From: Rhexocercosporidium sp. MPI-PUGE-AT-0058
Lineage: Eukaryota > Ascomycota > Leotiomycetes > Helotiales
Direction: 5' to 3'
DNA length: 64,000 nt
Assembly (NCBI GenBank): GCA_020746875.1
Contig: JAGTJL010000028.1
Location: 372,001 to 436,000, forward strand
Under the pieces are notes generated by a model. It was given only the letters and a program-made list of their open reading frames with translations, was not told the DNA's origin and ran no database searches. Of this stretch, positions 1 through 13,199 are shown one piece after another (the stretch's first letter is position 1; each line of letters starts with the position of its first letter). The position numbers and the translations under genes are program-made.

Positions 1-3000
1 TTCCTCTTCCTCTTCCTCCTCCTCCTCGCCGCTTTCTTCACTCTCCTCGCCAGTTCCTCCCAAACCAACCATACCAGGAAACAAAGTCGAAGCATCAAAA
101 TCATCCATATCAGGCGGGTCAGAGAGATCGCTCTCGTCATCTGCGCTGTCGTGAACACTGCCCCGCACGCTTTCAACTTCTGCTTGTACTTCAGCCTCGT
201 GCTCTGCTTCGAGCTGGTGTTGTGCGGCTTGTTCGTCCTCGAGTTGCTGGTCTGGATGTTCTTCTTGGTCATCTTCGTGCTCATTCTCAAGCTCCTGGTC
301 ATCTTCTTCCGCCTGGTCTGCTGCCTCGGCCTCTTCGTTCTGCTGGGCGGGAGTTTGGACCCGAGGCGTAGAAGTCGCGGCGCTAGCGCTCCTACGCTGC
401 TTCGGAGGTCCATCATTTGAGCCAAGGATGAGCGAGGGAGAAGGTTCAGAGAGGCGTGGTCGAGCCGGCGGCGGCGCGGGACGTGGAATATCGGGCATCC
501 GACTGTACGCTTGCTCGGCACGCTTGAGCACCTCACGACGACTGATCCCTGACTTACGTGCACGAGATGGCTCAGAGCCAGCGAATGTGACAGGTACGGG
601 AATCTGAGTACCGTTCATGTCCATCACGAGGTTGTTCAGGCTCATTGGTCCCATATTGCGCATCGAGGGCACGGGAGCAGCAGATTCACCAGTCCCGTCT
701 AGTTGCGCATTAGCCAGCGAACCCTGGTCTGGGTCTGGAAGGGTTTTGGCGATCTGGATGTGTAGGGTGGCCCAGATGTCAGAGATGAGGTCGTCAATCG
801 GCGTTGACTTCATGGCAGCGCCATTCAGTTTCTTGAGATCATTCACTTCCTTGAATGCGTCTTTGACTGGCTGGGCAACCCGAGGATCCTCCAGCCACTT
901 ATCGAGACGTGCAGAGAGATTTTCAAAATCGTCGTGGGATTCGGTCTTGAAGGTATCATCAATGCTAGCAGGGATCTCAGCTTGGCGGCGAATGAGACGG
1001 ACATATGCAAGGCAACAATCAGCCCAGACCTTGTCAAATCGGTGGAAGTCATTGTTCTTCTTGCGAACTCGTTTGACCAGCATCTCCAAGCTCGCCTTGT
1101 CATTAGTCATTACCAAAAGCTTGACCATGAACTTTACATATCGCTCCATGTAAACGCAGTGACGACCTGGGCGCTCGGCATCAGACTTCCAGACTTGGAT
1201 GTGCATTGTCTTTGTGAAGATGGAGTCTTTGAGCTCGCTCCGAGCTGAGTTGGCCATATCAAAACTTGGATTCGCATCATCGTATAAGATGCTGGCTACT
1301 CTCGCAACAATTCGATGGTTCCAGTGTTGCTTATCGGTCACTCGGAGGTGGTGGAGGTTCTTCAGAATGTAAGCCTGCCATTCTTCCGCATTGGTGATGA
1401 CAACCGGCGCGCCCTTTTCGGGTGCCAGAGGCTGCTTTTGTAGAAGATCCGCTCCAGCTTGTGGCGTCATAGATTGCATCAACACCAGTTTATGAACAAC
1501 GGAAACCAACTTGTAGTGGGGCTCGAGCAATGGTTCGGAACGGCTGCTGCTGTTGTTCTTCGGGGCGTGTTCGATAGCCTGAACAAATGCATTTAGGACT
1601 TCCTCTATTGTTGGGCGAGTTGCTTTCAGTCTCAGATCTTCTTCGTTGACATTGCGATAAGATTTCCACAAGCATTTGCCCTTCATGTAGTGAGCCCTGT
1701 TGGTATCAGTAAAGATCATTATTTGTGACGAAAATGCAACTTACATCCAATTGCTCGGTCGTTCTCTGAGTGACTCTTTGAAAAGAGAATGAGCATAGTT
1801 CCAGGCCCGATAGTTACTTAGGTCTCCATGCAGAGGCTTCTTGTACATGCCCTCGGCTCCACTCATATGCTTCTCAAACTCATCAACATAGAAAGCTTCC
1901 ATTCCAAATGGCTCTCTGGAAGCCGAATATATACGCATGCCGAAATCAAAGTACATCTCGGAAAGCTTCTCTGCGGTCTCAAAACTGTCGTCAGCAGTTC
2001 GGTAGGCAGTCGATAATGCCATGACATAGCAGTGAATCGAACTTCGCTGGAGTCGTACAAGGTCTGAGCGATGGTTGTTGATCTTGTCGGCACTCCATAG
2101 AATTTCTTCTTCTAGTTCGTGGTCAAAGCACTGGGCGAGTCGATACCACGTCTCCCAGAAGTCACCACTAAACTGGAGCTGCAACCTCAAGAACGTCGCG
2201 GCAACTCGAAGATCATCAGTCTGGGATCCGGGACCAAGTCGTTTCTGCGCTCTGAACTTCGCCAAGTTAATCATACCCATTAGGAAGTACCAGTTTTTGT
2301 CTGCCAAAGGGCTTTCTGCTGTGACAACAGGTAGAGAGTCCACCTGGACTTGACCTTTCCAAGCTCTGTATAGGTCGGAAGGACGGATCGACGTCTTCAG
2401 ATACTCGGTATAATTGCGAAGGTTGTGTTGCATCTGAGGGGATGACTTCGTTGGCCCGACCGCAGTTTGCATTCTCTCGAGGGTGCCTCTCAATTCGTGT
2501 TTCAACAGATCCTTGATAGGCATTCGATTGGCTATAATAATAATCTGGTCCGCGATATTCATAACAGTGCGTCGATCAAGTTGCTCTGTTGGGCAGCCAT
2601 GTTCTTCCAGAAGATAGATTCCAACACCAAGGCGAAGACCATACAGATCGTAGAGCACTTGGCCGAGGTAGTCTTCCCATCTCTCTACATGCTTCAGGCG
2701 AATCATCTCCACCTTCATCATCTTCAGGAAGATCTTGTTGGAGGCCTTGCAGCACTTGCGAAGTCCTAACGAGAAGTGGACGAGCGCCAGATAATCTGCA
2801 AGGTCATTGTCTGGCGTAGGAAAGAGCTCAATATTTTGACTCATTGCTTCTTTGATCATGGTATACTGCAAAGCCCATGTCCTGACTTGCATCTCCCGAA
2901 GTTTATTGATGAAGCTGTTGAACGAGCCATGTGGAGCGTACGCAGCATTTTGAGGGAGTTGTGTCATGCCAACTCTGATCTCATCATCGAAGATTGCCGC

Positions 3001-5912
3001 AGTGTGAAGCACTCTCGCCAGTTGAGCAAGAGCTGCACAAGTGGATTTGATGTGACGTTCATCGATAATTTCGAAGCAGGTTGTAGCATCGTTGAGGGCG
3101 ATCGTCAGAGCCTTCACGAGGAGATCGTCCAAAGCCTTCAACCACAAAAGTAATTTATGTTTTCGGGGATCATCTGCGCTATCCACGTAATCACCAGTTC
3201 GCAGATCGGCAACAATGATCTCAATGCTTTTCAAGTGGCAGGAAAAAACTTTGGTATTATACCCGATACTGAGATATGCTTCGCGAAGTCTCTGCCATAA
3301 GAACAACCGCAGCGATGTGCTGCCACTCTTGAGGAACTTCCACATATCACGCAAAGCGGCTGGAGTTCCATCCGTCGCCTCCGAGGCAATGGGTCTATCT
3401 TCAGCGTCCGGCTCCATGGATTGGCATGCAGATTCCGGGTCGAGAACAGGTTCCAAAGTCTCAATGATCGCTGCGGGGTCTGAACGATCGGTCTGAAAGA
3501 GGTTGAAGAAGAAATCCATTGTAGTAAGTCGAGAGACCTCTCGTTCTGCCGCCTCAACAGAGATCTCTGGCATAACCGCATTGTTTTGGAGCTCAATTGC
3601 TGGTTGCTTAGATTCTTGCAGTAATGCTTGAAGGTCAGACCAACAGAGAACTTTATGTTCACGAGACACGCTGTCTGCCATTGTAGCATAGAACACAGAA
3701 GCCCATAGATACCTCGACGAAAGAGCTCCAACATGATCCTCATTCCGTGTGCGGATGACATCAGCTGCGAAGTCAGCCCAGCGGTCTAATCGTTCCTTTG
3801 TCAATAGCCTAGTTTCGAAAGGAACGGCACTCGTGGGATTGGTGATTCTTGAATAGATGTCGATGTGAAGTTCAAACAGCGTCTCTGCCATATCTTGCCA
3901 ATGCTTAAGCTTGTCGGCGTTGCGAGCGCTGTGTTCTAATTCCAGCTGCAGACGAGTAAATATTTCGGCATCGTTGTAGGTGATGATTCGAACTACCATG
4001 ACCTTCAACTGTTCTGTCCAAAGAGTTCCGTGGTATGTTGGCAACACAGAGCATAGCCATTCCCAAATAACATCTTCGAAGGGCATCCATTCGTTGTTGA
4101 CCTTATCAATGAATTCTGCTATCCCGTCGGTATCAGCAAACCAGGGGATGTTGGTAAGTCTCTGAGGACCAGTTTTTGCTTGATCGAGGAAGGCTGCAAG
4201 GCCAGCATTTGCACTGGTTGCAGACGAGCCGAGTATGTCTGCTGCATTGCCGTTGACAAAAGTAGACGCCTTTGGATCATCCCAGGTTCTGAGGACGTCT
4301 CGTAGATCCCGAACAGCAGTATTTGCTACGACCTCTGTACGATCAGTGGCATTCTCGGGTTCGAGGGCGGCTTGAAGGTCGGACAAGGTTCCCAAATCAT
4401 CGACATCCAACTTCTCGAGGAGCGATGAGACAAATGCAAATACGTTCTCATCGGCAGACACAAACGGTTTCAGTTGTTCAGCAAATAGAGTTGCTGGATC
4501 AACAACGGTACCTTCTGTGTTGTCACGATTTCGGATACGCTTGCTTCGTTTCTGTGCCCCGTTCTCATCTTCTGGAGTCTCACGAATCCCAGCAGCGGAT
4601 TGAGAGCGTTTCCGGGTCGGAAGTGAAACGCTAGATGGCCGTCTGCCATCCGAAACAGGAACAGTGGTAGTAGTTGTAACAATTTCGACGGCTGTCTCAC
4701 TAGATTTCGAGGTGACTGGTGTAGCTACAGCGGGCTCGCCGCTATCGGCGGCCGGAGACTCTGTCGTACCAACATCCTTCATAATCTGGTCTTCAGCTTC
4801 GGTTCCGGTTGGGTTGGCTTGAGGTGGGGGATTCGCCTGCGGTACAGCTTCCTCTTGAACATTTGAAACGGGTGGGGGAATGTTGAATAGTATCCTGGAT
4901 GCTGTGGGTTCTCGAGACATGTCGCATAGCTTTTCTCCAATCGCGAGCCAGCTTCGATACTCAATATTGAGAAGGATGGGCGCTTTGCCCGTTGAGGTAG
5001 GCTCAGTCTGAGGTTGAACTATCTGCAAGGACTTCGTGGCATCGGGTAAGAAAGGGTAGGGATCCATGGTTTTTGAGAGAAATTTGGGCATTTTTTTCTT
5101 GAGGTAGGGTGCCATGACTGGATGTGACAACGAAGTCTCGTCCGAAAGTACTTCCAGCTGCTGCTTCAATTGTTCCCCTGCAAAACCTTCTTCTAGTGAC
5201 ATGGGATCTACCTCGGCGACAGTAGGGTCATCATCAACCTCCACCGCGGCCTCGAGACAGTATCGCGCGATTCGACGACTTCCCAGCATGGAACCTAGCC
5301 GTGCCGCTCGCCTCCACAATTCAGTATCTGACTCGTCGCTAGCCAGAGCTATGGCGAAATTATCAATAGCAGCCTTCGCTTGATAATCAAGGGCTCCTTC
5401 GGGGAGAGGTTCGAGACGAAGACTGCCTTTCACACAGTCCAATATAAATTGGCCATGATTCTTGTAGGAAAGGTATAGTATTTGAGGTAATGTGCTCGGA
5501 CTGGCTTCTGCAACCGCAGCAGCAATATCCAGAGCAAGGGTATGTGAAGCCTCGGTAAATTCGATTTCCGGCTGTTTATCGAGTCGAAGAAATTCGGTCT
5601 GGCTCTCAGGGTATGTAAATATGTCGGATTTGAAAAGACTCGTGTAGGCTTCAGCGGCTTCCGTGTAGTGTGCTGGGCCTTGGGAGTGTAATTTGAGGGC
5701 GACTTGGTATAATTTCAAAGCCTCTTCAATCTATGTATTGTCAGCGATAGCATGAGTATCTGAGGCTAACATTCCTCACCTGTAGTTCTTTCGTGTTGTC
5801 GATTTCATCATCCGGATTTTCATCCGGGAAGATGTTGAGAGCTGTGAAGGCGGACTTGATTATGTTAGCGACAATATTCTTGCTGTGTCGAGAGTAATCC
5901 GTGGCTTACCAT
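1..5912 (-). CDS. HIR3: HIR3-type histone transcription regulator (CABIN1 family), 3' end missing
   Basis: Large scaffold subunit of the HIR histone-H3/H4 chaperone complex, which acts in replication-independent nucleosome assembly and histone-gene repression in the nucleus. Exons read as 5912-5910, 5854-5780, 5730-1745 and 1696 to beyond base 1. Joining them gives 1920 in-frame codons without a stop. The N-terminus begins MSAFTALNIFPDE and continues into an IEEALKLYQ/ALKLHSQGP segment, which I recognise as the conserved HIR3 start. The first coding exon is only the ATG, followed directly by GTAAGC. The middle is helical TPR-like sequence with a basic, Ser/Thr-rich linker near residues 350-400. 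The last visible part (bases 1-420) is an extreme Glu/Asp/Gln-rich tail, typical of the acidic HIR3 C-terminus. The stop codon lies outside the window. Family assignment is confident; exact splice sites are inferred. Confidence 0.92.
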
Positions 5913-7139
5913 CGTGCATGTATGAGGAGTTAGAGTTTGTCAAGGTAGAACGCGTCACGAACGTGCTTATGGCGAATTATCCGCTACCTCGTGGTGTTGT
6001 GAGCCAGGAGCGCAAACGGAAATGGGTTTTTATTGAAGCGCGCAGGATTCAACACGCTTTAAAAGGATGGTGAATCTTGTAAGCTTCTGCTCGCCGGGGT
6101 TGGATCTCTCGAGGTTGCTGGAGTGGATTTCAGGGCTTGAAATTGAAGTTGCTGGGATCAATCGCGCGAAGATTGAACGAAGGCTGATTCTCGGCGCGAA
6201 GACGCGGCTGGGACTGTTGGCGTCCACAAGTACGCGTGAGGATAGTGACTTGGATTGAATTGATCAACAAAGTTGAACTTTGTTACCAGGCTTTCCCTTC
6301 TGCACAGTGTTGGGCTTGTAGGATCAGCTCCCTTTCTCTGCCTCTTTGGCTTTGTAAAGCTGTATGAGGGAGTACTAGGACCCGGATTAAAAACGAAGCT
6401 TTAGGAGATTGGTCTCGATGATTCAGGTGAGCTCTGGGGTCGAGCTGGGCCAAATCCTCCAGGAGCAGCCCTATGTATTAAACCGAGATCTGGATTGAAA
6501 ATCTGATTCGGGAAGGCTTGTCTCAATGGAGCCGTCACAAGGCTTGTGAAAGATCAACAGCGTAAAACGAAGATGCTGGCCTCTGCGGTCCAGTGATGAA
6601 GTGTTGTCGCGATAAAGCAACGGCGTAGAAGGATGGTGAATAAGAGGGATGAGGACAGGACTTGGTGGATGACTGTATCTTTGAGATGTTGGAATTGAAA
6701 CGAATGATCCAACAATGCCTTACTGAGATGCAGATTGATTGGGCCTAGTTGGAGGGTAGCACAGTACTACCAATGCACCATAGTTCTGTGCGGAACCGAA
6801 GCCTTGCGGAGTTGAACCGTGGAAGAGAATGTATCCGCACCCTGTGGCCGCACTAGATTCTAGCTAGGTGGTGAATCAGAATGGGGAGCAGCAACAAAAT
6901 GGCGATTGTCCGTTATCGTGCCTAGGTTGAATACGCCAGATGGAACTCGGGCCCGGCACGAGGACCTCCGTATAGTGCAGGTCTGAATTGACAACGAGGA
7001 TCAGAATAGTTCAACCTTGGAGATGTAGTCTTCGCCTATGTTGGTGCCCAGAATGACCCACTTGGTCTTTTTGATGAAGCCCAGCTAATTGAGGGAGCGT
7101 AACCTGGAAAAGTATTGCTGCCAAACTCGTGGACCGCTC
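5913..7139. other. Intergenic spacer upstream of HIR3
   Basis: About 1.2 kb upstream of the HIR3 start. Short open frames occur on both strands (for example 6067-6258 +) but none has recognisable protein character or a consistent splice model. It presumably holds the HIR3 promoter. I see no RNA gene or repeat here. Confidence 0.5.
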
Positions 7140-8234
7140 TACTCTTCCATCTGGGACATTGGATTTCTGTTTGAGGAACTCGTCGTCGAGGCTCTGGGTG
7201 AATTGTGGATGGTAACGATGAGCTGAGGCCTCAACAAATATTGTGGTATGAGGACCTTCAAAGTCTCCAACATATACCTGGGAAGAGTGTTTCTAAGGAA
7301 GTTGAAACCCGAATAGCTGGGCAATGGGATTTCCACCTTGTAGTCCTTCTTGTCCCCGTGGTGCTGCTGGGTTTGTATCTAGATCTAGAATCCGAGCAGC
7401 CGAATTAGAAATTTCTCTACCCTGTGTTCTTCCTTGACCTGGGGCTGCCGAGTTTTTGATGGAACCGAGTGTTGTCGCGGCTAATTCCTCCGCATGTGTA
7501 GGTTCACCTGGATTTCGTGGAGGTATTGGTGGTGGAGGAAATTTAGTGACCTTCAGCTCCTTCTTGACTATTTGTTTCGCATGCGCATCAATAGGATCCA
7601 GTCCCCTTCTCAATAATGCCCACTCCTCGATAGTGATCTCGAATTGTCCGGGGTAGATATCTTTGGCGAATTCAAGACATCCGAAGCCAGAGGAAAAGGT
7701 CTCGTTGGTGTGCTAGGTGACGAGGCTGGTCTTGAAGGGATCAAGACAGGCGTAAATGCTGTGGCAGGAGCTGTCGCAATTGAGCCAGGGTTGAAAGATG
7801 CGAGTGAATGGGTGGATCAGCGGTTGGGTATTACGAACACAGTCTCCCAATTGATGGCGTTTTTCTTTGGTGGGTCTGCAGATACACCGCTTCAAGTCAA
7901 TGAAGAAGTATTGGTATTTGGAATCGAGGTTTCCGCGGTTGAGGGTAGCTGTGAGTTCTGGATTGGGATTGGGAGTAGGAGGTGGGTGGTCGCGCAATCT
8001 CGAGTAGGGGAGACTTGCAGAAGTCCGTCAGAGGGGATCCCGACGGTAATCGCAGACACGGCCTGCTGCAGTAGTAGAAGAGACGTCTTTGTGATATGAC
8101 GCGTCTGCGACAAGAGTGTCTCCCTTGGTGTTGTTGACGTCGTCGTCGTCGTTGTCGTCGCGGTTTGTGCTTCCGGTGCAAGTGTTTGCCAGAGGTTGAG
8201 GCTCTGCGGGAGCTTTCTGGGACGGGGACGCCAT
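7140..8234 (-). pseudogene. Broken or multi-intron coding region, function unknown
   Basis: Protein-like sequence on the minus strand is spread over three frames. An ATG at 8234 opens 68 codons (MASPSQKAPAEP..., with an Asp-rich patch) ending near 8028. A second frame from 7997 runs to a TAG near 7713 and continues in the same frame as 95+ sense codons rich in Pro/Gly down to 7293, including a YPGQFEITIEEW stretch. A third frame carries a segment ending VFVIPNR around 7850. I could not connect these with convincing GT-AG introns, so it is either a decayed gene or one whose splicing I failed to resolve. I do not recognise the family. Confidence 0.25.
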
Positions 8235-8380
8235 CCTTGCTTGAGCTGGTCGATCTGCGTGGCTGCAGTGACTGGACTGCAGTGCTGCTGATTGATTGGT
8301 GCCGGTGTGCTATGTAATTATGGGTGGTGGGTGCCCTGCCTGGATCAGACAGCTTGGAGCTTGAGAAGTGAGACAAGGCG

Positions 8381-9480
8381 CGAGTTTATCTGGATTCGCT
8401 TCCAAGGCCAATAGAATCATCTTTAGCCGCTACGCGGTGTCACGAGATGGCTATACAGGCATCCCCAATCTTTACACCCACTCCTCACCAGTATCAGTTT
8501 TTGAGGCTCTGAACTCTGCTCTTTCCTCCCTTCCTTTCCTTTCACACTTTTCAGGCTGTGCCATATAGTTTAGTCCTTTCCCTGCAGCTTATCACCGGTC
8601 AATCTCATATAGTTATCTCTATTCTAAGCTTGGCGGTTCAATCCCGTCTCTTTATTTCCTTTTATCCTTTTCGCTGCGACCCTGTGAGTCAACAGATGTA
8701 ATGTAGAGCCATAGAATTGTCAATGACTTGGATTTAGGTCTTACATCCTTTATCGACTCAGGGCTTCATTGCGTAGAGCTACTCTATTCGGTGGAACCTA
8801 GAAGTCAAGTAGCTCAAGCCATGTGAACAGAGTACACCTCCAGTATCTACACCTCTTATTCACAGCTCTACATAAGCTTCAACATCGAAGCAGGAACTAC
8901 AGGGATGGGGGACAATAAATTAAATTTTTTTAAAAAAAAAAAACTCACATACAACATGAGTTGTAAGGCTTACTAGTACAAACGTTTCGGGTTAATATTG
9001 CACAAGACCTCCTTGGCTGTGGAAGCCACTTCGGGAGTTATCCTGGTTGATACCCAGACGAACAAATGTGAAGAGAGGAACCACATTGCATGAGTTATTG
9101 ACAACAAGTGGTAGAGATTTCAGGTGAATTGAACATGAGGTGCATCAAGTTTTTAAGAAGTCAATGGCCACTGCAGAAACTGAGGAGCTTGGTAATGAGG
9201 GCAGAGACTCCCATCACCACGAGAACTGGGTCTTCACGTGACGAGGCTGAACTGGTCCGAGCTCCCTAGAGGACTTTCGAGCTGTCAATTGCCCAGAGAG
9301 CTGCACCAAGACCAAACCAGGAACATCCACAGCCAGACTTCCCTTGCGATCCCTCCAACCACAACCTGACGTCTGGCATTTATCTGGGTCCTTGTGGTGA
9401 TACATTGTTGCGCGCCGCAGCTGTTAATTTCACTTTCGAACCCAAACTGATTGTTCTCAACCAAAGAAGAGTCAGCCAAG
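8381..9480. other. Intergenic, promoter region of the ChAPs gene
   Basis: About 1.1 kb without a supported gene. It contains pyrimidine-rich stretches (about 8490-8680) and an A/T run near 8925-8942. The ChAPs start follows at 9481. Confidence 0.45.
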
Positions 9481-11822
9481 ATGGTTGCGCCAGCTGTCCC
9501 CGAGTAAGCTACCTCCCCGCAAGCAATCATTCGAATGGACAGGTGCTGACTGTTTCCCTATAGGCTCACGGAGGAGATCCTACACGAATCCACTGATGCG
9601 CGAACAGAGGTACTAGCTGCGCTGAGGGAATTAGGTCCACCAGATCTGGTCCAATTGATCAAACAAGCCCCTCGCAATCCAGGGAGACAGGTACGCTGGA
9701 GAGGAGAGCAGCAGACGAAGATGTACTTATTGATGGACAGATTGGAGTCTACCATCACGTCACAGGTGTCGACGCCTCGTCTTCTGCAAGTCTAGCAGCC
9801 TACATCAATACCCTCACATACAAGGAGAACCACCAATCCAGCACCAAGATAGTGGAGGGAATCTACTGGTAAAAGCCATAGGGAGAAGGGCGCTGGGAAC
9901 TCTGCTAATGAATTCCAGCTGCTACAATGCCTTCTCGAGACTCGATATGCGCGTACACGTTACGATTCCAGGAAGCGTGGACAGCTATTGCATAGATGAA
10001 CGAGGAGAGAAGAGAGTCGCCTCGGACGAATTATGGCTCGAGACGTACCTCTGCAGTGTTCTGAGAGCGTACTCCTATGCGGATGATGGAAGTGGAGAGA
10101 CAATCAGAAAGATCATGGGTGTACGAAGATTCAATCCAGTCACCAATACCGAGACAGAACATAGGTTCCTACAAGCAGCAGAGCAATTATTCTTCAGGGG
10201 TTTGTGACGCCAAAACCTACTATGGATGATACTGACTTCCACAGGCTGGCAACTCGGGTCAGATTCCGTCGTCCAAGTACCGAACAATGTCTCAAACCAC
10301 CTCACCTCCGGCCTCCTCAAATACTTCCATACCACTGGGCGGTTTGCATCTGGTATCAATCTGTTCGAGAAACTCCGGACACGCAATGTTGAAGTGTCGT
10401 CCCTCTTGGCAAAGGTCTTATTCATGGGAAACGAGGAAGTACAAGCAGTAAGAGTCTTGCACGACTCTGTCAAACAATCACCAATGGACTACGTGATGCT
10501 TGACACACAAGCGGAATTTCTTATGCAAAAGGCTCTCAATCCCAATGCGCCAGACCTCAAGCAAGATAGATTACGGATGGCTCTCGGTTGTGCGGACAGA
10601 AGTACAGTTGCTGCACCGAGTGAGTTTGGTACATGGGCACGACTTGCAGAGGTATATGTTGCGATGGAAGATTGGGAGAATGCCTTAACGACTCTCAACT
10701 CCTGCCCCATGTTCACCTACCAGGACAAGGATGCGCCGATCATGCCCGAACCAAAGGAAATCCACCTTCCAACCCTTCCCGAAACTCGGTTAGATGAGAT
10801 TGACAGCGAGCCAGAATCCAAGTATCAAGAGCAAGTCCACCCAAGTCTATTGAGCTTACGTGCCGCTCAATACAAGGGAACCTTCAAGCATGCCTACAGC
10901 ATCTTGACCGAAATGACTGCGAAGATTGGATGGGATCAGCTGTTGAAGATCCGGAGTAACGTATTCGTGATGGAGGAGGAGTATCGTAGCGAGAAGCAGC
11001 CAGCACAAGGTGAACCTACCCAGCGCAATGCTAGCACCGACGTACTGAGAGGAAGTCCAGGTCCTCCAATGAACGGCGATGATCATACGGATGATGGGAA
11101 GAGTGTGAACGGAGAATCCACTGCCCCAACTTTGGTCGCCGAGAACGGTGTCATTGGTGCATCAGGAGACAAGGAAGTTGAGAAGCCACCACATACAGTC
11201 ACCCCTGAGGAGGTGAAGGGTGGGAATGAAGATGTGTGTGCAAAACTTCCCCCGATTAGGCATAGCTAACATTCGAAAGGCCGAGGCGACAGAAGAGCAA
11301 CTCTCCCGCTTCAACAACAAGCGTCTCTGTGAACGTTGGTTAGACAGTCTCTTCATGGTCCTTTATGAGGATCTCAGAATCTACACTATCTGGCGAACTG
11401 AGATGGCTCAGTACCGGGCTCAACAAATGCAATACAAGAAGTCTGCCGAGGAATGGGAAATCCTTGGTTCGTTGGCCGATCGTCTTCATCACCAAACCGA
11501 AGCCGTAGAAGCATACCGAGCTTGCCTCTCCATCCGCTTCTCACCCAAAGCACTTACTGGCATCTTGGGCGATTTCGAGAAGGAGAAGAATACGAGAGAG
11601 ACTGTGGCATCTGTCATTCGACTGGTTACATGGCAATACAGATGGTACTCTGAGTTCAGCCCAGAGTTACTGTACACCATCCGTACCTTGATCGAGGATG
11701 AGGGTGCCGTCAAGGTCAGAAGTATCATCCAGGCTACCAGTCTACCACAGAATGTGCTGGATTTGACGCATCATTACGCGGCATTGTGCGCAGCTTTCAG
11801 AAGTAGCGGAACCGAGGGTTAA
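9481..11822 (+). CDS. BUD7: ChAPs family exomer subunit (BCH1/BUD7/CHS6-like)
   Basis: Chs5-Arf1-binding protein, the cargo-binding arm of the exomer coat. In yeast it exports selected cargos such as chitin synthase Chs3 from the trans-Golgi to the plasma membrane. Six exons: 9481-9503, 9564-9690, 9741-9868, 9919-10199, 10245-11233 and 11280-11822. They sum to 697 codons (696 residues), close to the usual family length. The fifth intron has a clear GCTAAC branch site and restores frame between KGGNED and AEATEEQL. Recognisable features are the N-terminal LRELGPPDLVQLIK, the TPR-type repeats in the middle, and the strongly conserved block KRLCERWLDSLFMVLYEDLR followed by a YKKSAEEWEILG segment. 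Residues about 420-480 form an acidic, low-complexity insert. Which yeast paralogue it matches best cannot be decided by eye; filamentous fungi usually carry one or two. Confidence 0.93.
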
Positions 11823-12765
11823 TTGCAGTTTGTAGATAGAGTATTAAGGCGGCGGAGCGAGCACGGTTGAGGCGATACCACGATGGGTGAGAAGAAGATT
11901 CCGTGAAGCAACTTTGGGGGAGTGAGTACCTAGGTATGCATCTTGAGGTAATTGTCGAGATGTGTATACCATAAAAGAGTAGCTTTTGCCAAAAGGTTTC
12001 CCGTCTTCACCTGAATTCTCTACACACCTTGATCATCTCAAATCAAACCAAGACAGGACAGGACATCTCAGTCCTAGATAAGCAACCTTCGAGGAATCCG
12101 ATTGCCTTTCACAACTCATCAACTCCCCGTCTCCAATTTTTTTGCTTGCATATCATTTTCGTAAATTCCCGTCCAGGGTATACTTTCTTCTCGTCTTCTG
12201 TGTGATCCCAAACCCCGCTTCTAATTCCAGCACATTGCCATCCCCTCGCTCATTCATTCCCTTCCCTTCTCCAGCCCCAACATCACGAAATCCTCAAAAT
12301 TGTCTTAATTATACCCCTATTCCTAATCTCGACATCTCCAGCCTCCAAATATCAGCTTCGGCATCATCACCAGCTCTCTAGGCTCGTTGATAATTACGCA
12401 TATACAATACATTTGCTTCGGTTCAGCACATGCTAGTATTCATATCCGTAAAAATTCTTACTTATCCACAGCTATTCTGTACGGGAATAAGACGAATATC
12501 AATCATTGATTTGATATGACACTCAGCTCCTGCTCTAACTCCAGAACAGTTCCAGTACCGTTCTGGATACAACCAATCTGCGGATACGCCCTCCGCCGAC
12601 ACCATTTTCCAACATATCCACCTAACAGTCCTTCGTATCGTTCCAGGGACCAATTGGACACAGATTGTTAAGAAATGCTGAATTAGGCAGGAAGTTGGAA
12701 GAGATTTCATTTTCGTCGGTCTGCAGATATGTCGCAAAACAATTGTATGGCACTTGGTCCTCCTA
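11823..12765. other. Intergenic spacer
   Basis: About 0.9 kb. It includes a C/T-rich stretch at 12000-12300 and short frames without family resemblance. No RNA gene was recognised. Confidence 0.45.
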
Positions 12766-13171
12766 GGACAGCATCCTAAATCGCCTTGCCTCAGCCTTCA
12801 GCCTAGCCTTAATAAGCCTACCCCAACCTGCCTCCTCCTAAATCCCAATTCAGCTATCTCAGCCTGCCAGCTCTTAGCGTGAAGGTAGTGGTAGGCTAAA
12901 GCCAAGATAGGTTAAAGAAATTACTATAAAAAGGAGTAGTTTTAGAACTTCAGAAATTACCTCGAAATATTTTTTGGGATTAATGTTCTCCCCTGCTATT
13001 CTAGCCTTAGCTAGGTTTCCTACTCTTATCCTCTTACTGTAGTCAGCCTGCCTCAGCCTGATTAATTACTAAATTTTAGTTAGCCTGCCTTATTCTTAAT
13101 AGACTCCTCAACTGCTTAGCTCCCACCGGGGGGCTAGGCGGGCTGAGGCTGCACTTTTTAATTCGCTGTCC
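12766..13171. mobile_element. MITE-like element with short terminal inverted repeats
   Basis: TCCTAGGACAGC at 12761-12772 is repeated in inverted orientation as GCTGTCCTAGGA at 13165-13176, bounding about 406 bp of non-coding sequence. If the TA at 12764-12765 and 13172-13173 is the target duplication, the termini are GGACAGC, as for a Tc1/mariner-type non-autonomous element. The interior is rich in CCTNA-like runs with repeated CAGCCT/GCCTGCC words and carries no open frame. The terminal repeat is short, so the class is uncertain, but a 12-bp inverted match at this spacing is unlikely by chance. Confidence 0.5.
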
Positions 13172-13199
13172 TAGGACCGATCCCAACTCGTACGCTTCC

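Noticed and set aside
617..1153. 178-codon plus-strand frame
   Set aside because: Shadow of the HIR3 coding strand.
7644..8099. 151-codon plus-strand frame opposite the broken region
   Set aside because: Antisense of the minus-strand segments; no start context or partner exons.
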